Notes: generated from the letters alone by a model not told the origin. A DNA stretch of 8,036 nt from Candidatus Latescibacterota bacterium (GCA_030746455.1 JASLMQ010000588.1:1-8036); one strand, 5' to 3'; shown: positions 1 through 5,870, counted from the stretch's first letter. Made by a program: numbers and translations.

Positions 1-10
1 ACCTCATCCG

Positions 11-39
11 TTGACAGAACGGGGACTAATATAGATATT
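11..39 (+). promoter_or_regulatory. sigma70-type promoter of the transporter operon
   Basis: A perfect -35 hexamer TTGACA (11-16) is followed 17 nt later by GATATT (34-39), which matches the -10 consensus at 4 of 6 positions. The predicted transcription start near 46 gives a leader of about 44 nt before the ATG at 90. TATAGA (30-35) and TAATAT (27-32) are closer to an AT-rich -10 but sit too near the -35. The assignment rests on sequence match and position only. Confidence 0.55.
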
Positions 40-47
40 CCCCCGTT
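18..47. promoter_or_regulatory. 30-bp imperfect palindrome over the -10 region, candidate operator
   Basis: Outer arms AACGGGG (18-24) and CCCCGTT (41-47) are perfect inverted repeats. Inner arms AATAT (28-32) and ATATT (35-39) are also perfect and separated by AG. Only ACT on the left and C on the right break the symmetry. The dyad covers the spacer and -10 of the promoter, which is where a dimeric repressor would block initiation. The binding protein is not identifiable from the window. Confidence 0.4.
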
Positions 48-89
48 GAGTGAAAGACAGAAATGACCACACAGATGTGGTGAAACTCT

Positions 90-1247
90 ATGGCCGACCG
101 TTCGACAGCGTGGTGCAATTTGCGCCAGCTGATCCAACCAATGGACGCGCTCCTTCCTCTTGCCCTTGCCTGTGCAGTGCTGTGCGCCAGCACCGCCCCC
201 GAGGCCTGCGACACGCCCGTGTTCCAGCAGGCCCTTGAGGCCTGGGAACCAGACCGGTTCCAGGCTCAGGTTGTCCATAGGGGCCCGTTGTCCAGCCAGG
301 AGGCCGCGCTGGTCGAGGCGCTCCGGGCCGGCACCCGCGCGACGGCAGCCCCGGTGAACCTCGACATCTCCACGGTCGAGCTGGACCGGTCGCCGCCAGA
401 GGTCCGGAGGCAGCTGGTGGGGGAGAACGAGGCATTGCCGCGGTTGATCCTCCGATACCCATTCAGCGCGTTCGGAGGCCACCCGTTGTGGTCGGGCCCG
501 CTGACGGTGGCCTTGGTGCGCGGCCTGCTGGATTCGCCGGTCCGGCGGACGCTTGCCCGGCGCCTGATGGGGTCCGATGCCATCGTTTTCGTACTCCTCG
601 AGACAGGTACCGCTTCCGTGGACCGCGCCGTCGCGGGTCGTCTGACGCAGCTCCTCGGCGAGATGGAAGCGGCATCCAAGCAGCTCATTCAGGTTGAGGG
701 CCTGGAGCCGACCTTCTCCTTGCTGCGGCTTCCTCGGAGCGATCCGGCGGAGCAAGTGCTCGTCCGCACGCTTCTCCGCTCCGAGCCGGACCTTGAAGGC
801 TACACAGACCAACCGATCGCGTTTCCCGTTTTCGGACGTGGGCGCGTACTCTGTGCCCTGGTGGGGCCGGGCATCAACGCTGAGACAGTCGAGGAGGTGT
901 GTGCCTTCCTGGTCGGCCCCTGCTCCTGTCTGGTGAAGGCAGACAACCCGGGTTTCGATCTGGTGATGCGGGCAGACTGGAAGCGGGTGCCAGGCGTCCA
1001 AGCCCCCACCGAGGGGGAGCCTCTGCCTCTTGTATCGCTTCCAGATGGCAGTGTGCTGGACAGCACCTTCGCGCGGGTGGCGGACATGGAAGGGGCATCG
1101 AGATCCGGTTTGGCGGAGGGCGACAGGGGCGGGCCGCTGGTTGCAGGAGCTCTGATGGCACTGGCAGCCATCGCTGTCGCCGTGGCCCTGGGCACATTTA
1201 TGCTTCGACGCGCCGGGGGCAGGAGGAAACCGAATGCGGGTCCGTAA
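90..1247 (+). CDS. Secreted, C-terminally membrane-anchored protein of unknown family, ABC-transporter partner
   Basis: I do not recognise a named domain in this 385-residue protein. It starts with a short basic region and a hydrophobic stretch from Met18 (LLPLALACAVLCAS), consistent with a Sec signal peptide cleaved after about residue 34. A roughly 310-residue extracytoplasmic region follows. A C-terminal helix (about 350-372, LVAGALMALAAIAVAVALG) ends in an Arg/Lys-rich tail, so the protein is probably anchored with its body outside the cytoplasm. The body contains a region ending DAIVFVLLETG and a cysteine cluster GPCSC (Cys278, Cys280). The start at 90 has a weak GGTGA upstream; ATG at 141, at the head of the hydrophobic segment, is an alternative start. 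The 3' end overlaps the permease gene by 14 nt, so the two are very likely co-translated and functionally linked. From memory, similar unnamed proteins sit next to FtsX-type permeases in planctomycete-like genomes; this is not verified. Confidence 0.82.
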   Translation: MADRSTAWCNLRQLIQPMDALLPLALACAVLCASTAPEACDTPVFQQALEAWEPDRFQAQVVHRGPLSSQEAALVEALRAGTRATAAPVNLDISTVELDRSPPEVRRQLVGENEALPRLILRYPFSAFGGHPLWSGPLTVALVRGLLDSPVRRTLARRLMGSDAIVFVLLETGTASVDRAVAGRLTQLLGEMEAASKQLIQVEGLEPTFSLLRLPRSDPAEQVLVRTLLRSEPDLEGYTDQPIAFPVFGRGRVLCALVGPGINAETVEEVCAFLVGPCSCLVKADNPGFDLVMRADWKRVPGVQAPTEGEPLPLVSLPDGSVLDSTFARVADMEGASRSGLAEGDRGGPLVAGALMALAAIAVAVALGTFMLRRAGGRRKPNAGP

Positions 1248-2523
1248 CCTGGTGTTGAAGGAGATCGGCTACCGCAAGTTAAGCTTCGCACTCGGCCTCG
1301 CGTCGGTCGCCGTTGCGGTCGGGAGCTTCGTGGGAGCGGTCACGCTGCTCGAGGTGCACGACCTCCGCACGGGCCAGATCCTGGAGCAGAAGCAGGCGAC
1401 GCTGAAGGAGAAGCTGGCTGTGCTCCAGGATGACGTGAGGAAGACCATGCTCAAGCTGGGATTCAATGTGGTTGTCCTCCCGAAGGACCAGGATCTCGGC
1501 GACTGGCACGCCGACGACTACGGCACCCGGACCATGCCTGAGGACTACGTGCACCGCCTGGCCGACTCCGGCATCGTCACCGTGCGGCATTTCCTCCCGA
1601 GCCTGCAGCAGCGCATCTTCTGGCCTGAACAAAAGCGCACCGTGATCCTGGTGGGGACTCGGGGAGAGGTGCCCAATCTGCACAAGGGCCCTGTGGAACC
1701 GATGGTGCAGCCTGTGCCAGACGGGGGGATGGTCCTCGGCCACGAACTGGGCCGAAGCCTTGGGCTGGCTGTCGGCGATCGGGCCGAGCTGCTTGGCCGG
1801 TCGTATACGGTGCACCGGTTTGCCGAAGAGCGCGGCAACAAGGATGACATCACCGTCTGGATACCCCTGAGCGATGCGCAGGAGCTGCTGGGGCAGGAGG
1901 GCCGGATCAACGCGATACTCGCGCTCCAGTGCCTGTGTGCAGGCAAGGGGGTCGCCAAGGTGCGGGAGGACATCGCGAGGGTGCTTCCGAACACGCAGGT
2001 CGTCGAGATGGGTACACGTGTTCTGACGCGAGCGGAGGCCCGGTTCCGGGTGGCCGACGAGGCCCGGTCCTCTCTGAAGCAGGAGACAGAGACTCGGCAG
2101 AGGCTGAGGAACGAGCGGGAAGGCCTGGCATCGATCCTCACGGCCCTCGTTATCGTGGCATGCGCGGTCTGGGTGGGATTCCTGGCCCTGAGCAACGTGC
2201 GCGAGCGTCGGTCCGAAATCGGGGTCCTGAGGGCCCTTGGCTTCCGGTCCAGGCAGATCCTGCTCCTGTTCCTTTCCCGATCGGTAGTTATCGGTCTCGC
2301 CGGCGCGCTCATTGGGACCGGCGCGGGCCTTCTGGCGGGCCGACAGATCGGCTTCGCGCTCGAGCAGGGTGCGATCGAGGTGGGGTGGGTCGGTTCGCTT
2401 CTCGACCCGGTGCAGGTGGGCCTCGCCCTCCTGATGGCGCCCCTCCTGAGCCTTCTGGCGAGCTGGATCCCGTCCATGATGGCCGCCCAGCACGACCCGG
2501 CCGAGATCTTGGGGGAGGAGTGA
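1234..2523 (+). CDS. ABC transporter permease, FtsX/MacB type
   Basis: This 429-residue protein has the four-helix layout of the MacB/LolC/FtsX permease superfamily. TM1 is at about 16-40 (ALGLASVAVAVGSFVGAVTLL). A large extracytoplasmic domain spans about 41-300, with a probable coiled-coil part near its end (residues about 270-295, ARSSLKQETETRQRLRNERE). The FtsX domain follows, with TM2 at about 299-321, the family cytoplasmic motif RERRSEIGVLRALGFRSRQI (about 326-345), and TM3 and TM4 in the last 85 residues. The C-terminus ends DPAEILGEE, resembling the usual DPA-x-x-L ending of these permeases. Members are mechanotransmitters or exporters powered by a LolD/MacB-type ATPase, acting on substrates or partners on the outer face of the inner membrane. 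The start overlaps the preceding gene by 14 nt, indicating coupling. The expected ATPase is at 3340-4017, separated by an intervening DUF559 gene. The substrate cannot be deduced. Confidence 0.93.
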   Translation: MRVRNLVLKEIGYRKLSFALGLASVAVAVGSFVGAVTLLEVHDLRTGQILEQKQATLKEKLAVLQDDVRKTMLKLGFNVVVLPKDQDLGDWHADDYGTRTMPEDYVHRLADSGIVTVRHFLPSLQQRIFWPEQKRTVILVGTRGEVPNLHKGPVEPMVQPVPDGGMVLGHELGRSLGLAVGDRAELLGRSYTVHRFAEERGNKDDITVWIPLSDAQELLGQEGRINAILALQCLCAGKGVAKVREDIARVLPNTQVVEMGTRVLTRAEARFRVADEARSSLKQETETRQRLRNEREGLASILTALVIVACAVWVGFLALSNVRERRSEIGVLRALGFRSRQILLLFLSRSVVIGLAGALIGTGAGLLAGRQIGFALEQGAIEVGWVGSLLDPVQVGLALLMAPLLSLLASWIPSMMAAQHDPAEILGEE

Positions 2524-2637
2524 TATCTGCCTGTAGATGATGGCTGAGGAGCACCTGCCGTCCGTGGGGCTCTGGCGCATCGCCCCAATACGAATGGCAA
2601 ATCCCGGTTCAGCAAGAGAGTAGGAAATGGCCGACTT

Positions 2638-2708
2638 CCCCCCTTTGCTCGCAGCGGGCTTGCCCGCCGAGGTTCTTGCGGAGGCGGGCCGCTGCGAGGA
2701 AGGGGGGG
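2638..2708. repeat. Large imperfect palindrome on the 5' side of the DUF559 gene
   Basis: Positions 2648-2657 (CTCGCAGCGG) pair perfectly with 2689-2698. Outward, the arms continue with C6-TTTG (2638-2647) against CAAG7-like sequence (2699-2708), giving about 18 of 20 matched positions with one G/G mismatch and one possible G-T wobble. Inward, CCCGCC (2663-2668) pairs with GGCGGG (2683-2688) past a 5-nt bulge. A small perfect hairpin GCGGGC-TT-GCCCGC (2654-2667) is an alternative fold of the left arm. The symmetry and low-complexity C/G runs look like a REP- or MITE-like palindromic element rather than coding sequence. Confidence 0.65.
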
Positions 2709-2722
2709 CAGGGGGGGATCAG

Positions 2723-3088
2723 GTGTTACGGTACACCCGACGACTGACTGACGTAGCGCGGAAGCTAAGGGCTTCGATGACGGAGAGCGAGCGGAAGCTC
2801 TGGCGGCACCTTCGCGGAAGACAGGTCCGGAACGTTCGCTTTTACCGGCAGCGACCGGTCGGTGACTATATCGTGGATTTCTATGCACCTACCCCCAAAT
2901 TGGTCGTGGAGGTGAACGGTGGCCAGCACTACGACGAGCCGGGGATAGAGAGGGATGCCGTGAGAGACGCATTCCTGATGGATCAAGGCCTCGAGGTGTT
3001 GCGTTTCTCCAACCGGGATGTCCTCGAGAGCACCGAAGGGGTTGTCGAGGCAATCCGTATTGCGGTCGAGAGGAGGCTTCAGGACTGA
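2723..3088 (+). CDS. DUF559 protein, Vsr-like PD-(D/E)XK nuclease fold
   Basis: The protein matches DUF559, a family related to the very-short-patch-repair endonuclease fold. Numbered from GTG 2723 it is 121 residues, close to the usual size. It shows the family opening LRYTRRLTDVARKLRASMTE, then SERKLWRHLRGRQ (22-34), RQRPVGDYIVDF (42-53), KLVVEVNGGQH (59-69) and EVLRFSNRDVLES near the end. Asp52, Glu63 and His69 are likely active-site residues. Asn65 replaces the Asp common in the E-x-D-G-x-Q-H motif, which may lower activity. The frame stays open upstream to ATG 2627, but those 32 extra residues are encoded by the palindrome at 2638-2708 and by G-runs, and lie outside the family. I therefore prefer GTG 2723, with the G-rich run at 2711-2717 as a possible Shine-Dalgarno. 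ATG 2627 remains possible. The gene splits an ABC permease from its ATPase, suggesting insertion. Its biological role is unknown; nuclease activity is inferred from the fold. Confidence 0.88.
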   Translation: MLRYTRRLTDVARKLRASMTESERKLWRHLRGRQVRNVRFYRQRPVGDYIVDFYAPTPKLVVEVNGGQHYDEPGIERDAVRDAFLMDQGLEVLRFSNRDVLESTEGVVEAIRIAVERRLQD

Positions 3089-3116
3089 TCGGTGGGGTCG
3101 CCTTATCGATCCCCCC

Positions 3117-3155
3117 GGTCCTCGCTCCACACATAAACCGTGCGGAGCGAGGACC
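3117..3155. repeat. Perfect 12-bp inverted repeat, hairpin 1 after the DUF559 gene
   Basis: GGTCCTCGCTCC (3117-3128) and GGAGCGAGGACC (3144-3155) are perfectly complementary around a 15-nt loop. No T-run follows, so it is not a classical intrinsic terminator. It lies 28 nt after the DUF559 stop codon. It may protect the transcript end, pause polymerase, or form one terminus of a palindromic cassette. Confidence 0.65.
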
Positions 3156-3156
3156 A

Positions 3157-3177
3157 CCCCCCGTTACGAACGGGGGG
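3157..3177. repeat. Perfect 9-bp inverted repeat with 3-nt loop, hairpin 2
   Basis: CCCCCCGTT (3157-3165), loop ACG, AACGGGGGG (3169-3177). It begins one base after hairpin 1. The G-run at 3172-3178 could instead pair with the C-run at 3111-3116, enclosing hairpin 1, so two mutually exclusive folds are possible. No T-tract follows. It sits about 160 nt upstream of the ATPase start codon. Confidence 0.6.
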
Positions 3178-3339
3178 GAGCCGAATGCCAGCTGCAGCTA
3201 CCAGAGGTAATACCCGATCGCTCCGCCGTGACAATTCGGGGGAGAACACCTATTCGGGATATTCCCTCTCGAGACTGCGTGCACGTACTCCCTCCCGGAG
3301 GCAAACCGACCAATCCGCTCCTGAGCCAAGGAAAACGTT

Positions 3340-4017
3340 GTGCTGGAGCTCACCAACATCTCGAAGTCCTTCCGAGGTCCAGAGGGCGAGGTGAGGGCGC
3401 TCGAGGGCATCGACCTCACCGTGTCACCGGGCCAGTTCACCGTGGTCTCGGGGTCGAGCGGGTCGGGCAAGACAACCCTGCTCCTCGCAGCGGGGGGGCT
3501 CCTCCGGCCCGATGCCGGCCAGGTGCTCGTGGGTGGCCAGGACCCGTACAAAATGCGTCCGGACCAGCGCGCCGCCTTTCGGGCGCAAGCGATCGGCTTC
3601 GTGTTCCAGCAGTTCCACCTCGTGCCCTACCTCAGCGTGTTGGAGAACGTTCGGGTTGCAGCCACGGCGTGCGGGCACGCCGTGGCAAGCCGGCAGACCG
3701 GGGACGAAGACAGGGCGCGACAGCTGCTTCGCAGGTTCGACCTCGGCCCCCGTATGGACCACGTGCCCGCGCAGCTCAGCACGGGAGAGCGGCAGCGGAC
3801 CGCCCTCGCACGCGCGATGCTCAACGAGCCCGGGCTTGTCCTGGCCGACGAGCCGACGGGCAATCTGGATGCCGAGAACGGCGGGATCGTGCTCAGCTGC
3901 CTGTCTGAGTTCGCCCGGGGAGACGGCGCCGTGCTCGTGGTGACCCACGATGCCAGGGCGAGAGAGTTCGCAGACCATTTCGTGACGCTTCGGGGCGGGC
4001 GGATCGCCCCGGACTGA
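3340..4017 (+). CDS. ABC transporter ATP-binding protein, LolD/MacB type
   Basis: This 225-residue, single-domain ABC ATPase powers the FtsX-type permease family from the cytoplasmic face. All core motifs are present: Walker A GSSGSGKT (38-45), Q-loop Gln90 in FVFQQFHLVPYLSVLENV, signature LSTGERQR (146-153), Walker B LVLADEP with catalytic Glu171 followed by TGNLD (173-177), and H-loop His203 in VVTHD. The FHLVPYLSVLENV and DEPTGNLD wording is typical of the LolD/MacB/FtsE group. The signature reads LSTGE instead of the common LSGGE, a tolerated variant. Translation begins at GTG 3340, with a weak AAGGA element (3328-3332) upstream; the family opening LELTNISKSF supports this start. Its natural partner is the permease at 1234-2523; the 816-bp gap holding a DUF559 gene is unusual. 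The upstream region has no convincing promoter; GTGACA at 3228-3233 with a poor -10 is the best candidate. It may instead be read through from the first promoter. Confidence 0.95.
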   Translation: MLELTNISKSFRGPEGEVRALEGIDLTVSPGQFTVVSGSSGSGKTTLLLAAGGLLRPDAGQVLVGGQDPYKMRPDQRAAFRAQAIGFVFQQFHLVPYLSVLENVRVAATACGHAVASRQTGDEDRARQLLRRFDLGPRMDHVPAQLSTGERQRTALARAMLNEPGLVLADEPTGNLDAENGGIVLSCLSEFARGDGAVLVVTHDARAREFADHFVTLRGGRIAPD

Positions 4018-4123
4018 CGGGGCACGCTGGCGAGAGGAGAAACCGGACACGTGCCCGAGGATAGGGAAGCCTGCTGCTTCATACATAGGCCAGGTCTGAA
4101 TGGGTACAGGGAGACGATTTCAC

Positions 4124-4153
4124 TTGACCTGAGGGAGAATCTCGTTCTATATT
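4124..4153 (+). promoter_or_regulatory. sigma70-type promoter of the membrane coiled-coil/receiver operon
   Basis: TTGACC (4124-4129, 5 of 6 consensus) and TATATT (4148-4153, 5 of 6) are separated by 18 nt. The surrounding sequence turns locally AT-rich within GC-rich DNA. Transcription would start near 4160, giving about 220 nt of untranslated leader before ATG 4380. TCTATA at 4146-4151 (spacer 16) is a weaker alternative -10. Confidence 0.6.
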
Positions 4154-4159
4154 AAAGAG

Positions 4160-4379
4160 TTAGGATTGTATTGTGCCTCTACGGGGTCTACCCGGAGCGC
4201 CGGCCCTCACGTCGGGTGAGGCCCAGCGCCGTCTCGTCCGGAATCGGGAACGCAGCCGCACTGTCGGGGACCTAGGTGTGTCGGCAGGTGCGGCCGTTTC
4301 TTTCCATGCAGCCTTGTTGGTTGTCGCCCCGTGGCGGCTTCGACAAAGGCGAACCGACCCGAGAAAGGGATGCAGCCGG
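4160..4379 (+). other. Long structured 5' leader, no recognised riboswitch
   Basis: This is 220 nt between the predicted transcription start and the ATG at 4380. Hairpins visible by eye are CGGG/CCCG near 4182-4194, CCTCAC (4205-4210) with GTGAGG (4216-4221) closing a 5-nt loop, and GCCGCAC (4255-4261) with GTGCGGC (4288-4294). I compared it by eye with common riboswitch classes and saw no match. The reading frame is open from GTG 4173, but the extra 69 residues are Arg-rich, unconserved in appearance and lack a ribosome site, so I treat this as leader rather than coding sequence. Confidence 0.4.
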
Positions 4380-4733
4380 ATGTCTCTGATCATCATGGTG
4401 GCGGCTATCCTGGCGAGCCTCGTCTACCTCGCCATCACGATGCTGACCTATGTTTCGCGGTCCTCTTCGCTCACCACGGAAGTCCAGGAGAACGAAGCCC
4501 AGTTGGCCGAGGACCAGCGGAGCCTCGAGAAATGTCAGGCCAAAATCAGGGCCCTGGAGAACGAGATGCCGCAGATCCGGGAGCGGGAGAGCCGGATGCA
4601 GAAATGGGTGGCCCTGCTCAAGCAGCAGCACGGCCGCCTCGAGGCGGGCCCTGCCGAGAAGGTCACCGACAGGGCGGAGAGGGACGCGGCCATCCGCAAG
4701 GCGATGACGTCCTCGCGTCGGAAGGGGGGATAG
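4380..4733 (+). CDS. Small membrane-anchored coiled-coil protein of unknown function
   Basis: The protein has 117 residues from ATG 4380. That start is chosen because it is preceded by AAAGGGA (4364-4370) with 9-nt spacing and because it opens directly on a membrane helix (about 3-26, LIIMVAAILASLVYLAITML). A charged heptad-rich segment (about 28-95) follows, rich in Glu, Gln, Arg and Leu and predicted to be a coiled coil. The tail is basic and ends SSRRKGG. No enzymatic motif is visible. Its stop codon is three bases before the next start codon, and both proteins share the helix-plus-coiled-coil plan, so a hetero-oligomer in the inner membrane is a reasonable inference. Which side the coiled coil faces cannot be decided with certainty. 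A cytoplasmic location would suit the receiver domain of the partner. No named family is recognised. Confidence 0.75.
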   Translation: MSLIIMVAAILASLVYLAITMLTYVSRSSSLTTEVQENEAQLAEDQRSLEKCQAKIRALENEMPQIRERESRMQKWVALLKQQHGRLEAGPAEKVTDRAERDAAIRKAMTSSRRKGG

Positions 4734-4736
4734 CCC

Positions 4737-5555
4737 ATGGAGATTGGTGTCATATTCGCTGCGCTCTGCCTGGTCGTGATCACCAAGGGCATCACCGTCT
4801 ACTGGATCGGACAGCTCCAGGCCAGGCTTCGTGAGCTCGAAAAGGAATCTGCGGACGTCCGGCAGAAGCTCTATTCCGCAGAGGCCACGCAGGACCAGCA
4901 AGAGCGCGAGAAGAACGTGATGGAACAGGGCCTGAAGCTGATGGAGAACGACAAGGACCTGCTCTGCCAGAAGATCGTCAAGCTTGGAGAAAAGCCGGTC
5001 TCCGAAGACGAGATCGACGTGATGCCGGATGTGGAGGAGGAGGGCCAGGCCGAGCCCGCCCCGGACGAGGAAGGCGCGGAGGAAAGCGAAGGCAAGGCCG
5101 CCGCGGGGCCTACGTCCGGGGCAGCCGAACAGGGCGCCGAATCCGACGCAAAGGGGGCGGAGCCCAAACGCAGGGTCCTGGTCGTGGACGATGAGCCCGA
5201 GATGAGCCAGATGTTGCAGAAGACGCTCGCCTCTGACTACGATGTCTCTGCGGCAGGGGACGGCTACGAGGCCCTCACGAAGCTGACCAAGGGTCAGGAG
5301 CAGTTCGACGTGATCATCACCGATCTCAAGATGCCCAAGATGAACGGCATCACCCTGGTCCAGCAGCTCCCCGCGGACATACCCACGATCATCATATCGG
5401 GCTACCTCCACATGCCGGCATTCAAGCGCGCCCTCCAGCGCCTGAATCCCGTTGCTATACTGCAGAAGCCGTTCGAGATCGATCAGATCCGCCAGGCCGT
5501 GGGGAAGGCCGTTGGGAAGCCGGTCGGCGAAGTGAAGGAGACCGCCGACGGATAG
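4737..5555 (+). CDS. Membrane-tethered response regulator: TM helix, coiled coil, acidic linker, receiver domain
   Basis: This 272-residue protein has an unusual order of parts. A membrane helix at about 3-25 (IGVIFAALCLVVITKGITVYWI) is followed by a coiled coil at about 27-83 and an acidic, Ala/Gly-rich, probably disordered linker at about 88-142. A full receiver domain occupies about 145-258. The receiver keeps every signalling residue: Asp151 and Asp152 (acidic pocket, VLVVDDEPEM), Asp196 as phosphoacceptor (IITDLKMPKMNG), Ser221 (IIISGY, the Thr/Ser switch) and Lys244 (ILQKPFE). After it come only VGKAVGKPVGEV and a short tail, so there is no DNA-binding or enzymatic output domain. Phosphorylation would therefore act through protein contacts at the membrane, probably through the coiled coil or the upstream partner. 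No histidine kinase is encoded here. Translation is coupled to the preceding gene (TAG-CCC-ATG), with a G-run at 4724-4729 as the ribosome site. Confidence 0.9.
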   Translation: MEIGVIFAALCLVVITKGITVYWIGQLQARLRELEKESADVRQKLYSAEATQDQQEREKNVMEQGLKLMENDKDLLCQKIVKLGEKPVSEDEIDVMPDVEEEGQAEPAPDEEGAEESEGKAAAGPTSGAAEQGAESDAKGAEPKRRVLVVDDEPEMSQMLQKTLASDYDVSAAGDGYEALTKLTKGQEQFDVIITDLKMPKMNGITLVQQLPADIPTIIISGYLHMPAFKRALQRLNPVAILQKPFEIDQIRQAVGKAVGKPVGEVKETADG

Positions 5556-5600
5556 ACGAATTGGGAGCCGAAGCGCTCAATCGGCATGGACGACACCCAG

Positions 5601-5628
5601 GGCCCCGTGGATCCAATCCATCGGGGCC
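5601..5628 (+). terminator. Strong hairpin 46 nt after the receiver gene, terminator-like but without a U-tract
   Basis: GGCCCCG-TGGAT (5601-5612) pairs with ATCCA-T-CGGGGCC (5616-5628) around the 3-nt loop CCA, giving 12 bp with a single bulged T at 5621. Its position just after the last codon of the two-gene operon suits transcript termination or 3'-end protection. The following TCGATGCTTGG is not a T-run, so a classical intrinsic terminator is not supported. Confidence 0.45.
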
Positions 5629-5736
5629 TCGATGCTTGGCGCACTTAAAGCACTTGCTCAAACGGCGGATGTGGCGTACATTTTGTATGTCTGGACCTCC
5701 CCCAGCGGTCGTGATGCACAAGATGTGGTCATTGTG

Positions 5737-5757
5737 CCGTCGGCTCCCCTCCGACGG
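5737..5757. repeat. 7-bp perfect inverted repeat
   Basis: CCGTCGG (5737-5743) and CCGACGG (5751-5757) flank the 7-nt loop CTCCCCT. It is followed by GGC rather than Ts. It may be part of a structured leader of the reading frame at 5871; no known class is recognised. Confidence 0.4.
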
Positions 5758-5870
5758 GGCGATACCGTTGGGGGCGGTCGGCCAGGCCATCCGGCCTGCG
5801 TGCCCGGCAATCTCCTCCCCATCCAATATCCCCGGTGTTCTGCTTGTATGCTGGCTGTGGGGGAATCTCC

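Larger units (their letters stand above)
5556..5870. other. 315-bp gene-poor, hairpin-rich intergenic region
   Basis: Two overlapping + frames stay open here (from 5561 and 5632), but neither has a ribosome site, family resemblance or convincing codon bias, so I call no gene. The region holds a strong hairpin at 5601-5628, another at 5737-5757, and ACCG/CGGT and GGCC/GGCC short dyads between about 5765 and 5800. TTGCTC about 17 nt before TACATT, near 5654-5682, is a weak promoter-like pair. It may contain a regulatory leader for the reading frame at 5871, whose start codon follows a G-rich Shine-Dalgarno-like stretch (5859-5863). Confidence 0.4.

Noticed and set aside
2537..2623. Short ORF (about 28 codons) between the permease and DUF559.
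   Set aside because: It is too short, has no ribosome site and no recognisable features. The TGGGGC/GCCCCA dyad inside it (2565-2587) lacks a T-run and is not a convincing terminator.
1279..2888. Two very long minus-strand open frames (433 and 447 residues) opposite the permease and DUF559 genes.
   Set aside because: They mirror strongly supported genes on the + strand, have no family resemblance, and are rich in Arg, Pro and Ser or His as expected for antisense frames in GC-rich DNA.
3018..3908. A 296-residue + frame crossing the end of DUF559, the intergenic hairpins and the ATPase.
   Set aside because: It runs out of frame through two well-supported genes and reads as Arg/Gly/Pro-rich noise.
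4173..4379. N-terminal extension of the 117-residue membrane protein from GTG 4173.
   Set aside because: The extension is Arg-rich without domain character and has no ribosome site, whereas ATG 4380 has one and opens on the membrane helix.
4272..5411. A 379-residue minus-strand open frame opposite the membrane coiled-coil and receiver genes.
   Set aside because: The receiver domain on the + strand is unambiguous; the opposite frame is low-complexity Leu/Arg-rich shadow sequence.
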